A DNA stretch of 39,832 bases from an uncultured Clostridium sp. (GTDB lineage: Bacteria > Bacillota > Clostridia > Lachnospirales > Lachnospiraceae). A model generated the notes under the pieces. The model did not search any database. It saw only the letters and a list, made by a program, of their open reading frames with translations, and was not told the origin of the DNA. Location: NCBI GenBank assembly GCA_945917985.1, contig CAMEIH010000023.1:1-39832 (forward strand). The letters run 5' to 3'. The position numbers and the translations under genes were made by a program. Shown one piece after another: positions 14,720-22,377 of this stretch. Numbering within the stretch: the stretch's first letter is position 1; each line of letters begins with the position of its first letter.

Positions 14720-16267
14720 ATGGCAGTGAAAACATTTGCGGCGATCGATGTGGGATCCTTTGAGATTTCCATGAAAATATTTCAGGTATCCAGAAAGGGC
14801 ATGAAGGAGATCGACCACATCAGACATGAGATCGACATGGGGACAGAGACTTACACTACGGGAAAGCTTTCCTATGAGCGTGTGGAGGAGCTTTGCCGGG
14901 TGCTTTGCGAGTTTTCAAATATCATGAAAACCTATCAGGTATGCGACTACAAGGCTTATGGAACCAGTGCTATCAGAGAAGCTGAGAATACTGCTATTCT
15001 GTTAAACCAGATCGAAGTGAGGACAGGTATTCATATTGATGTACTCAGTAACTCGGAGCAGAGATTTCTGGATTATAAATCCATCGCTTTTCAGGGAGAG
15101 GGATTTCTTAAGATTATTGAAAACGGAACAGCCATTGTGGATATTGGTGGCGGTAGCATTCAGATTTCTCTTTTTGATAAGGATACTCTTGTTTCCACCC
15201 AGAATATGCGGCTTGGCGTACTGCGCCTCCAGGAGAGACTGAATCATTTGAATGCAAGCTTGAATCAGTATGATAATCTCATTGAAGAGCTGGTGGATTC
15301 CCAACTTCAGGTATACAAAAAGCTATATTTGAGGGAGCGGGAAATCAAAAATATTATTGTTGTGGATGACTATATCTCTGTTATGTTGAGAAAAAAGAGC
15401 GATAATCATGAGATGACCGGTTATGCCGGCAAGGAACTTTTTGACCACTTTGAGAAGGCATATCATACAAAGAGCGTTTCCCAGCTGGCCAAAAGCTGGG
15501 ATATGCCGGAGGAAAATATGCCGATGGCCCACATTTCCGTGATGATGCTGAAGAGAATCATGGAGACCATGGGAGCAGAGCTGATCTGGGCGCCGGGTGT
15601 TACTTTGTGCGATGGCATCGCATATGAGTATGCGGAAAAGAATAAGATGATAACAGCCTCCCATGATTTTGAACAGGATATCATTGCCTGTGCAAAGAAT
15701 ATCAGCAAGCGGTATCGGGGAAGCAGAAAGAGAAGCGAGACTCTTGAGCAGATCGCACTTACCATTTTTGACAGTACCAAGAAGATCCATGGTCTCGGAA
15801 AGAGGGAAAGGCTGCTTTTACAGCTCTCCACAATCCTCCATGACTGCGGAAAGTATATCAGCATGGCGAATCTGGGAGAGTGCTCCTACAGCATTATCAT
15901 GTCTACGGAGGTGATTGGTCTGTCCCACAGGGAAAGAGAGATCGTAGCCAATGTGGTGAAGTATAATCATCTGGAGTTTGACTATTATGAGGAGATGGGA
16001 CTTCACAGCTCTTTAGACAAGAGCGCCTATCTGGTAGTGGCAAAGCTGACCGCGATTCTGCGTCTTGCCAACGGACTGGACAGAAGCCATAAACAGAAAT
16101 TTAAAAATGTAAGAACATCCTTAAAGGATAATGAGCTTGTCATCACGGTGGACACCAATGAGGATATTACTTTGGAAAAGGGACTTTTTGACGGAAGAGC
16201 AGCCTTTTTCCAGGAAGTATTTAATGTGCGTCCTGTCATCAGACAAAAGCGTGTGATTGGAGGTTGA
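14720..16267 (+). CDS. ppx: Ppx/GppA phosphatase with C-terminal HD domain
   Basis: 515-residue exopolyphosphatase or guanosine pentaphosphate phosphatase. The ASKHA N-terminus is AAIDVGSFEISMKI (Asp10), followed by YGTSAIREAEN and the phosphate-binding VDIGGGSIQISL near residue 139. A second half carries an HD domain, with HDCGK near residue 373 (ILHDCGKYISMANLGECSY) and HREREIVANVVKYNH. The long form (Ppx plus HD) is usual in Firmicutes and some Proteobacteria. Start ATG lies three bases after the DUF815 stop, indicating translational coupling, and the ppk gene overlaps or follows within five bases. Whether it acts on polyphosphate or pppGpp cannot be read from the sequence. Confidence 0.92.
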   Translation: MAVKTFAAIDVGSFEISMKIFQVSRKGMKEIDHIRHEIDMGTETYTTGKLSYERVEELCRVLCEFSNIMKTYQVCDYKAYGTSAIREAENTAILLNQIEVRTGIHIDVLSNSEQRFLDYKSIAFQGEGFLKIIENGTAIVDIGGGSIQISLFDKDTLVSTQNMRLGVLRLQERLNHLNASLNQYDNLIEELVDSQLQVYKKLYLREREIKNIIVVDDYISVMLRKKSDNHEMTGYAGKELFDHFEKAYHTKSVSQLAKSWDMPEENMPMAHISVMMLKRIMETMGAELIWAPGVTLCDGIAYEYAEKNKMITASHDFEQDIIACAKNISKRYRGSRKRSETLEQIALTIFDSTKKIHGLGKRERLLLQLSTILHDCGKYISMANLGECSYSIIMSTEVIGLSHREREIVANVVKYNHLEFDYYEEMGLHSSLDKSAYLVVAKLTAILRLANGLDRSHKQKFKNVRTSLKDNELVITVDTNEDITLEKGLFDGRAAFFQEVFNVRPVIRQKRVIGG

Positions 16268-16271
16268 AAGC

Positions 16272-18401
16272 ATGAGTGAAATAGATTATAAAGATCCCGG
16301 ATATTATACCAACCGGGAACTCAGCTGGGTCCTTTTTGATAAGAGAGTGCTCAGTGAGGCGAAGGATAAACAGAATCCTCTGTTTGAGAGACTGAAGTTT
16401 TTAAGTATTACGGCATCCAATCTGGATGAGTTCTTTATGGTGCGTGTGGCATCCTTAAAGGATATGGTGAATGCGGGGTATGAAAAGCCGGATATTGCCG
16501 GAATGACACCCGTGCAGCAACTTTCAGCGCTGAATGAGGCAACGCATGAGCTGGTAAAAGAGCAGTATGCCGTATATAATAAAACCCTGCTCCCGCTTCT
16601 TTTGCAAAACGGGCTCAGGGTCATTGGCAAACATGAGGATCTGACAGAAAGGGAAGCTGAGTATGTGGATCAGTATTATGAAGAAAATATTTATCCGGTA
16701 TTGACGCCCATGGCAGTGGATTCTTCAAGACCCTTTCCGCTGATCAGAAACAAATCTCTGAACATCGGTGCGTTGGTAAAGAAGAAAGGCGGAGACGGGG
16801 AACTGGAATTTGCAACCGTACAGGTGCCCAGTGTACTTCCGAGAATCGTGCAGATTCCCTCTGAAGATGAAGGGGAAACCGCAGTGATTCTTCTGGAAGA
16901 GGTTATTGAGAGAAATATCGAGAAGCTTTTCTTAAATTATGATATTGTCTGCTCTTATCCTTTCCGGATCATGAGAAATGCAGATTTTTCTCTGGAGGAG
17001 GACGAGGCGGAGGATCTTCTCAAGGAGATTGAAAAACAGCTGAAAATGAGACAGTGGGGTCAGGCCATCAGACTGGAGGTAGAAGAGGGCATTGACAAAA
17101 GGCTGATCGGTATCATCAAGAAGGAACTGTCCATCGGAGATGAGGATATTTATCGCATTGACGGTCCCTTAGATCTTACTTTCCTGATGAAGATGTATGG
17201 TCTTCCCGGGTTTGATCACCTGAAGGAGAAGGGGTATGCTTCCCCGCAGCCGGTGCCTGAGCTGCCGGAGGGCTGTGATATCTTTGAACAGATCAGGAAG
17301 GGGGATGTGCTTCTTCATCATCCTTATGAAACCTTTTCTCCTGTGGTGGAATTTATCAGGCAGGCGGCGCGGGATAAGGATGTGCTTGCCATCAAGCAGA
17401 CCCTGTACCGTGTCAGCGGAAATTCTCCCATTATTGCAGCTCTTGCCCAGGCAGCGGAGAATGGCAAACAGGTTTCTGTTCTTGTGGAGTTGAAGGCGAG
17501 ATTTGATGAGGAGAACAATATCGTCTGGGCAAAGATGCTGGAAAAAGCAGGCTGCCATGTTATCTATGGACTTGTGGGCCTTAAGACCCACAGCAAGATT
17601 ACCCTGGTAGTCAGAAGAGAGGAGGATGGCATCAGAAGATATGTCCATCTGGGCACGGGAAACTATAATGATGCCACGGCAAAGCTTTACACGGATATCG
17701 GGCTTTTGACCTGTTCTGAGGCTATCGGTGAGGATGCCACAGCAGTGTTTAACATGCTTTCCGGTTATTCCGAGCCTCTTGGATGGAATAAACTCTCCCT
17801 TGCACCCCTGTGGTTGAAAGACAGATTTTTATACCTCATTGACAGGGAAAAGAAAAATGCTGCCGCAGGAAGAGAAGGCCATATCATCGCAAAGGTGAAC
17901 AGTCTTTGTGACAAGGATATCATACAGGCTCTGTATGAGGCCGGGGCAGCGGGAGTTAAGATCGAACTGATCGTGCGCGGTATCTGCTGTCTGAAAACGG
18001 GACTTCCCGGCATCGGAAAGAATATAACAGTGCGTTCCATCGTGGGTAATTTTTTGGAACACTGCAGAATCTTTTATTTTGCCAATGATGGGAAACCGGA
18101 GTATTACTGTGCCAGTGCGGACTGGATGCCAAGAAACCTGGAACGCCGCGTGGAGATCATGTTCCCTGTGGAAAAGCCTGCACTCCGCGAAAAACTGATA
18201 CATATCCTTTCCATGCAGCTGAAGGATACAGTGAAAGCCCATGTCCTTTTGCCGAACGGAAGATATCAGAAGGTAGATAAGAGGGGCAAGGAAATCATCA
18301 ATGCTCAGCAGGAATTCTGCAAAGAAGCAGTGAGAGCGGCAAAGCAGAAGGACGAAGTGGTAAGCAACAGAGTGTTTATCCCTGAGACACATCATGAATA
18401 G
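16272..18401 (+). CDS. ppk: Polyphosphate kinase 1
   Basis: 709-residue PPK1 that makes inorganic polyphosphate from ATP through a phosphohistidine. The N-terminal domain begins YYTNRELSWVLFDKRVLSEA and FLSITASNLDEFFMVRVASLKDMV. The PLD-like catalytic domains contain DVLAIKQTLYRVSGNSP, ELKARFDEENNIVWAKMLEKAGCHVIYG, LKTHSKITLVVRRE (His ~440 is the expected phosphoacceptor), VHLGTGNYNDATAKLYTDIGLLT and NLERRVEIMFPVE. The ATG at 16272 has GGAGG eight bases upstream; the frame opens 15 bases earlier inside ppx. Neighbouring ppx makes a synthesis and degradation pair. Confidence 0.97.
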   Translation: MSEIDYKDPGYYTNRELSWVLFDKRVLSEAKDKQNPLFERLKFLSITASNLDEFFMVRVASLKDMVNAGYEKPDIAGMTPVQQLSALNEATHELVKEQYAVYNKTLLPLLLQNGLRVIGKHEDLTEREAEYVDQYYEENIYPVLTPMAVDSSRPFPLIRNKSLNIGALVKKKGGDGELEFATVQVPSVLPRIVQIPSEDEGETAVILLEEVIERNIEKLFLNYDIVCSYPFRIMRNADFSLEEDEAEDLLKEIEKQLKMRQWGQAIRLEVEEGIDKRLIGIIKKELSIGDEDIYRIDGPLDLTFLMKMYGLPGFDHLKEKGYASPQPVPELPEGCDIFEQIRKGDVLLHHPYETFSPVVEFIRQAARDKDVLAIKQTLYRVSGNSPIIAALAQAAENGKQVSVLVELKARFDEENNIVWAKMLEKAGCHVIYGLVGLKTHSKITLVVRREEDGIRRYVHLGTGNYNDATAKLYTDIGLLTCSEAIGEDATAVFNMLSGYSEPLGWNKLSLAPLWLKDRFLYLIDREKKNAAAGREGHIIAKVNSLCDKDIIQALYEAGAAGVKIELIVRGICCLKTGLPGIGKNITVRSIVGNFLEHCRIFYFANDGKPEYYCASADWMPRNLERRVEIMFPVEKPALREKLIHILSMQLKDTVKAHVLLPNGRYQKVDKRGKEIINAQQEFCKEAVRAAKQKDEVVSNRVFIPETHHE

Positions 18402-18411
18402 GGTGGAAAAA

Positions 18412-19020
18412 ATGGATAAAAAAATAATTCTGGCAAGTGCTTCTCCCAGAAGAAGAGAGCTGCTTGCCCAGATTGGTATGGATTTTGAGGTGCGGGCAAG
18501 CTGCGCCGAGGAAAAGACAGAGGCAAAGGAACCGGAAGAACTTGTAAAAGAATTATCTGCCCTGAAAGCCCTGGATATCTGGGAGAAGCTTTCCGGAGAG
18601 GAGAAGAAAAACAGTCTTGTGATCGGCGCTGACACTGTGGTAAGCGTCTGTGGCACTGTTACGGGAAAGCCGAAAGACAGGGAGGATGCAGCAGGGATGC
18701 TCTCCCTTTTACAGGGCAGAACCCATCAGGTATATACCGGAGTTACCTTTGTTTATCTCGATGAAAAGAGTGATATGGATATCGGCAGAAAGGCAGAACG
18801 CCGGGTAAACAGCTTTTTTGAGAAGACGGATGTACTTGTCTTTCCTATGTCGGAAGAGGAGATTGCACGCTATGTGGCTACGGGCGATCCCATGGATAAG
18901 GCAGGAGCTTACGGAATACAGGGAATATTTGCTGCTTATATCAAAGGGATAGCAGGAGACTACAACAATGTGGTAGGTCTGCCTGTAGGAAGATTGTATC
19001 AGGAATTAAAGAAGATTTAA
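18412..19020 (+). CDS. maf: Maf-family nucleoside triphosphate pyrophosphatase
   Basis: 202-residue house-cleaning dNTP/UTP pyrophosphatase of the Maf family. Signature segments are ILASASPRRRELL, EELVKELSALKA, LVIGADTVVSV, TGKPKDREDAAGML and the acidic YVATGDPMDKAGAYGIQG loop; the D-x-A-G-A-Y-G-I-Q-G motif identifies Maf (YhdE/YceF type). ATG at 18412 is preceded by GGGTGGA; a Met at 18394 overlapping ppk is the alternative. It ends the pheA-ppk run, just before a clear terminator. Maf genes often sit near mreB or radC in Firmicutes, so this placement with ppk is less usual. Role: removing modified nucleotides and cell-division control. Confidence 0.93.
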   Translation: MDKKIILASASPRRRELLAQIGMDFEVRASCAEEKTEAKEPEELVKELSALKALDIWEKLSGEEKKNSLVIGADTVVSVCGTVTGKPKDREDAAGMLSLLQGRTHQVYTGVTFVYLDEKSDMDIGRKAERRVNSFFEKTDVLVFPMSEEEIARYVATGDPMDKAGAYGIQGIFAAYIKGIAGDYNNVVGLPVGRLYQELKKI

Positions 19021-19051
19021 AAAAAGAATCCGTTTAGGCGGATTCTTTTTT
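19021..19051 (+). terminator. Intrinsic terminator after maf
   Basis: 12-bp stem AAAAAGAATCCG / CGGATTCTTTTT (19021-19032 and 19039-19050) with a six-base loop and a T run. It closes the pheA-DUF815-ppx-ppk-maf transcript. Confidence 0.9.
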
Positions 19052-19063
19052 AAAAACAATAAA

Positions 19064-19075
19064 GAAAACGTTTTC
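19064..19075. promoter_or_regulatory. cre-like / LacI-type palindrome 1
   Basis: Perfect 12-bp palindrome GAAAACGTTTTC centred on CG, in the form of CcpA or LacI operators. It lies about 200 bases upstream of the promoter. A second, shorter perfect palindrome TAAACGTTTA (19093-19102) follows 17 bases later. Confidence 0.55.
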
Positions 19076-19158
19076 AAATTTTACTTTTTACGTAAACGTT
19101 TAAGAAAAGTGGAAAATTTACGAAAAAAATGTGAAAAAACATTTAAAAATCAAGGAGT

Positions 19159-19170
19159 GCAACCGTTTGC
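19159..19170. promoter_or_regulatory. LacI-type operator, upstream copy
   Basis: GCAACCGTTTGC (19159-19170), followed by GC. Its exact reverse complement GCAAACGGTTGC occurs at 19319-19330, at the promoter start point. Paired distal and proximal operators 160 bases apart suggest repressor looping by the LacI-family protein encoded at 23221. Confidence 0.68.
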
Positions 19171-19230
19171 GCTTTACGAAAAAATCAAAGGGATCAATGG
19201 AGGTATAAATACAAGCAAAGAAAAAAAGGG

Positions 19231-19247
19231 TTGTGCATAATGCACAA
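19231..19247. promoter_or_regulatory. 17-bp perfect palindrome
   Basis: TTGTGCATAATGCACAA is a perfect inverted repeat with a three-base centre (TTGTGCA TAA TGCACAA). A close copy, TTGCGCATAAAGCACAA, occurs at 19327-19343, differing at two of 17 positions. The pair may be a second operator class. Confidence 0.6.
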
Positions 19248-19279
19248 AACGAACATACAAAAATATACACATATGTTAA

Positions 19280-19308
19280 TTGACAACAACAAAATACAAT
19301 GATATTCT
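19280..19308 (+). promoter_or_regulatory. Promoter of the sugar ABC operon
   Basis: Perfect TTGACA (19280-19285), a 17-base spacer and TATTCT (19303-19308). Transcription would start near 19315, directly before the GCAAACGGTTGC operator, so a bound repressor would block initiation. Confidence 0.65.
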
Positions 19309-19318
19309 TAGTCCAAGA

Positions 19319-19353
19319 GCAAACGGTTGCGCATAAAGCACAACATGTTGCGC
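19319..19353. promoter_or_regulatory. Overlapping start-site operators
   Basis: Three interlocked palindromes lie just after the predicted start point: GCAAACGGTTGC (19319-19330), TTGCGCATAAAGCACAA (19327-19343) and GCACAACATGTTGCGC (19338-19353, one mismatch in 16). The arrangement suggests binding of one regulator in more than one register or of two regulators. Confidence 0.62.
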
Positions 19354-19411
19354 AAAGATAGAGCGTGCCACCCGGCAGCTCAAGCTTCAATAGAAATAGG
19401 AGGATAAATAA

Positions 19412-20752
19412 ATGAAAAAGAAATTGTTGGCATCATTGCTCACCCTTTCCATGGTAGCAGCTATGCTCACAGGCTGCGGTGGAGCAGCAAAAGAGGAAGC
19501 TCCCGCAGACACAACAGAAGCAGCAACAGAAGAAGCTGCACCTGCCGAAGAGGCAGAGACAACTGAAGCAGCAGAAAGCACAGTCGCTGCAGACCCCGTA
19601 GCTAACCTGATCGCAGCTACAACAGATACGGTATCCCTTACTGTATGGGCTTCTGAAGAAGACCAGACATTAACAACAGAACTGCTTGAGAAATTCAAAG
19701 CACAGTATCCCGATGTTACATTTGACATCAAGCTTGGTTCCGAATCTGAATCAACAGCTAAGGACACTGTCCTTACAGACGTAGAAGCAGCAGCAGATGT
19801 ATTCGCATTCGCTGATGACCAGATCAATGAACTGGTTGCAGCAGGAGCACTTCAGCCTGTATCCGCTACATACACCTATGATGTAGCCGGTGAGAACGTA
19901 GCAGGTGCTGTAGAAGCAGCTACCGTAAACGGAACCTTATATGCATATCCCATGACAGCTGATAACGGCTATTTCATGTTCTATGATGCATCCGTATTTA
20001 CAGAAGAAGATGTACAGTCTCTTGAGAAGATGATCGAAGTTGCAGGCGCAGCAGGCAAGAAGATCGGCATGGATGTTTCCAACGGCTGGTATATCTACTC
20101 CTTCTTCCAGGGCGCAGGCTATGACCTGACACTGAATGATGACGGTGTTACAAACTCCTGTACATGGAATGCTGACGGCGCTGTAGATGTTGCTCAGGCT
20201 ATCATGGATCTGTGCGCAACAGGCGTATTGGTAGATATGGGTGATGAAGAAATGGCTACAGCAATCGCTGAAGGTACTGTAGTTGCAGCTGTTAACGGTA
20301 CGAGGAGAGCAGAGACAGCATCAGATGCATGGCGCGAGAACTAGGCAGCAACCAAGCTTCCTACTTTCGAAGTTGCAGGCGAAGCTAAGCAGATGTCTTC
20401 TTACTCAGGTTATAAGTTAATCGGTGTTAACCCTTATTCCAAGAACGTTGGTTGGTCTATGCTGCTTGCTGAGTTCTTAACAAACGCTGAAGCTCAGGCA
20501 GCAAGATTTGAAGCAAGAGGCCTTGGCCCCGCTAACATCGAGGCAGCTTCAAGCCAGGCTGTTCAGGAAAATCCTGCAATTGCAGCACTTGCAGCTCAGG
20601 CAGCTTATGCAACACCTCAGCGTGTAGGCGGAAACTTCTGGACACCCGCTGAAACATTAGGTCAGATCCTTGCATCAGGCAATCCTGACGGAACAGATCT
20701 TCAGACACTGCTTGACACAACTGTAGAAGGAATCACAGCTCCTGTACAGTAG
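19412..20752 (+). pseudogene. Sugar ABC transporter substrate-binding lipoprotein, interrupted by an in-frame TAG
   Basis: Maltose-type extracellular binding protein whose frame is closed by TAG at 20342-20344 after 310 codons, and then continues in the same frame for 135 codons to the natural stop (446 codons in all). The N-terminus is a lipoprotein signal with lipobox LTGC (Cys22), followed by a Thr/Glu/Ala-rich linker. Family segments are TVSLTVWASEEDQTLTTE, AADVFAFADDQINELV, LYAYPMTADNGYFMFYD before the stop, and YKLIGVNPYSKNVGWSMLLAEFLTNAEAQAARF after it. Four odd codons sit close together just before and at the stop (20299-20344). Either a nonsense mutation, an assembly error, or regulated read-through; a fragment starting near 20393 is unlikely to be exported. 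Confidence 0.85.
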
Positions 20753-20832
20753 GAAGCATCAGCAGATGATCAAGCGACGCGAAGCGGCATTTGATCAGGT
20801 CTGATGATTCCACGATGAATGCGAAGCATTCA
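20752..20832 (+). other. Intercistronic stem-loops after the binding-protein gene
   Basis: A long imperfect stem-loop spans 20752-20811: outer arms GGAAGCATCAG and CTGATGATTCC (10 of 11 paired), inner arms TGATCAA and TTGATCA, apex CGC-GAA-GCG. A second perfect hairpin TGAATGC-GAA-GCATTCA follows at 20816-20832. Such structures between a binding-protein gene and its permeases can protect the upstream mRNA 3' end. Confidence 0.7.
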
Positions 20833-20851
20833 AAGTTATATGAAACTTCTG

Positions 20852-20888
20852 ATACCCCACATGCCTCCGGGTATGTGGGGTATATTTT
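20852..20888 (+). terminator. Terminator-like hairpin between binding protein and permease
   Basis: Perfect 11-bp stem ATACCCCACAT / ATGTGGGGTAT (20852-20862 and 20873-20883), ten-base loop, followed by ATTTTCCC. The T tract is short, so partial termination that keeps permease levels below binding-protein levels is likely. Confidence 0.72.
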
Positions 20889-20949
20889 CCCAAAAATGTA
20901 ATGTAAAACGGTACAATTAATCAAAAAATGACTCTCAGAGGGGTTTAAG

Positions 20950-22377
20950 ATGAAGAAGATATTAAATTCAATTGGAAATTATTTCAAAGAGTTTGGTACC
21001 GCTGTTGCCAAAGGTGATATCTGGGTGAAACTGTCCCTGATCTGGATGGGAGCAGGATATATTGCCAGAAAGCAGATCATCAACGGTATCATTATGACTT
21101 TGCTGGAAGCAGTTTTTGCGATTATGTGCGTAGGATATGCAGCACCCAATCTGGCAAAGTTTGGTACGCTTGGTACAGTTCAGTTTGAACAGGTATTCGA
21201 CCCGTTAACATTGACAAGTACAGTGAATGATTATGACAATTCATTCCTTATCTTATTAAATTCCATTATTTCATTATTCCTGATTGTGGTATTTGTCATT
21301 GTATATATTGCGAATGTCAAGACTGTTTATCGTCTTCAGCAGTCGAAGGAAAACGGAAGACACATTAATAACTTCCGGGAAGACATCCGTGCATTGTTTA
21401 ATGAGAAGTTTCACATTACTCTGCTTACACTTCCCTGTATCGGTGTTGTTCTGATGAACATTCTTCCGATTCTGGTGCTGATCGCGGTGGCATTTACCAA
21501 TTATGATCAGCAGCATATGCCGCCAAGTGCGCTGTTTACCTGGGTGGGCTTTAAGAACTTTAAATCACTGTTTACCAATTCCACCACCATAACGTTTGGA
21601 TATTCCTTTGGCAAGATTCTGATATGGACACTGGAATGGGCTGTGCTTGCAACCTTTACAACCTATATCGGCGGTATTTTGCTTGCCAAGTTCATTAACA
21701 ATAAAGCGACCAAATGGCCTAAATTCTGGAGAACTCTGTTTATCATTGCAATTGCAGTTCCTCAGTTTGTCACACTGCTTTTGGTCCGCAACTTCTTTGC
21801 AGATTCCGGTATTGTCAACACGATCTGCGCCAATATCGGTTTGACGGATTTCCTTAAGAAAATAGGTCTGGTGGCATCTCATCTTACCTACATTCCGTTT
21901 TTGACTGATCCTAACTGGGCAAAATTTATGATCGTGATCATCAACATCTGGGTTGGTGTTCCCTATCAGATGCTGATTGCAACAGGCGTTCTTATGAATA
22001 TTCCGGAGGATCAGATTGAAAGTGCCAGAATTGACGGTGCGAACAGTTTTCAGATCTTCGCAAAAATCACAATGCCGTATATGCTGTTTGTGACAGGACC
22101 GGCACTAATCACTGACTTTGTAAAGAATATCAATAACTTTAATGTCATCTATCTGTTGACTCAGGATGTGTTTGTAACCTCGGACCAGATGCTTGCGAAC
22201 TCCAATGCCAAGGAGGTAGACCTTTTGGTAACCTGGCTGTTCAGACTGACCAATGAATATTATAACTATAAGATGGCTTCGGTAATCGGTATTTTTGTAT
22301 TTGTTATCTGTGCAGCATTTACACTCATTACCTTTACCAGAACGATTAAAGGAGATAAGGAGGATCAGTTTAGATAA
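20950..22377 (+). CDS. Sugar ABC transporter permease, MalF/GanP type
   Basis: 475-residue inner-membrane permease of the carbohydrate uptake-1 family. After a soluble N-terminus it has an early hydrophobic segment (IIMTLLEAVFAIMCVGYAA), a second one (FLILLNSIISLFLIVVFVIVYIA), a cytoplasmic stretch, and the conserved binding-protein-dependent transport core. The EAA loop, contacting the ATPase, is IPEDQIESARIDGANSFQIFAKITMPYM. The long N-terminal part is like MalF and GanP. The gene overlaps the next permease by one base (TAATGA). No ATPase gene lies nearby, so the pair probably relies on a shared MsmX/UgpC-type ATPase encoded elsewhere (known for Bacillus sugar importers). Confidence 0.94.
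   Translation: MKKILNSIGNYFKEFGTAVAKGDIWVKLSLIWMGAGYIARKQIINGIIMTLLEAVFAIMCVGYAAPNLAKFGTLGTVQFEQVFDPLTLTSTVNDYDNSFLILLNSIISLFLIVVFVIVYIANVKTVYRLQQSKENGRHINNFREDIRALFNEKFHITLLTLPCIGVVLMNILPILVLIAVAFTNYDQQHMPPSALFTWVGFKNFKSLFTNSTTITFGYSFGKILIWTLEWAVLATFTTYIGGILLAKFINNKATKWPKFWRTLFIIAIAVPQFVTLLLVRNFFADSGIVNTICANIGLTDFLKKIGLVASHLTYIPFLTDPNWAKFMIVIINIWVGVPYQMLIATGVLMNIPEDQIESARIDGANSFQIFAKITMPYMLFVTGPALITDFVKNINNFNVIYLLTQDVFVTSDQMLANSNAKEVDLLVTWLFRLTNEYYNYKMASVIGIFVFVICAAFTLITFTRTIKGDKEDQFR

Larger units (their letters stand above)
19052..19411 (+). promoter_or_regulatory. 360-base leader and control region of the sugar operon
   Basis: No gene is visible in this stretch. It holds at least five palindromes of the LacI or cre type (entered separately), one promoter at 19280-19308, an A-rich segment at 19104-19150, and a ribosome binding site AGGAGGATA before the lipoprotein gene. 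A short open frame on the minus strand covers much of it, but it lacks any recognisable protein character and is rejected. Confidence 0.7.

Noticed and set aside
17829-18656. Long antisense open frame across ppk and maf
   Set aside because: Shadow of two well-supported genes, with no start signal and no recognisable domain.
20342-20344. Genome-wide recoding of TAG as an amino acid
   Set aside because: Many intact genes in the window (for example fabH, the MarR gene, maf-region neighbours and nusA) end at TAG, so TAG is a normal stop here. Local read-through remains possible.
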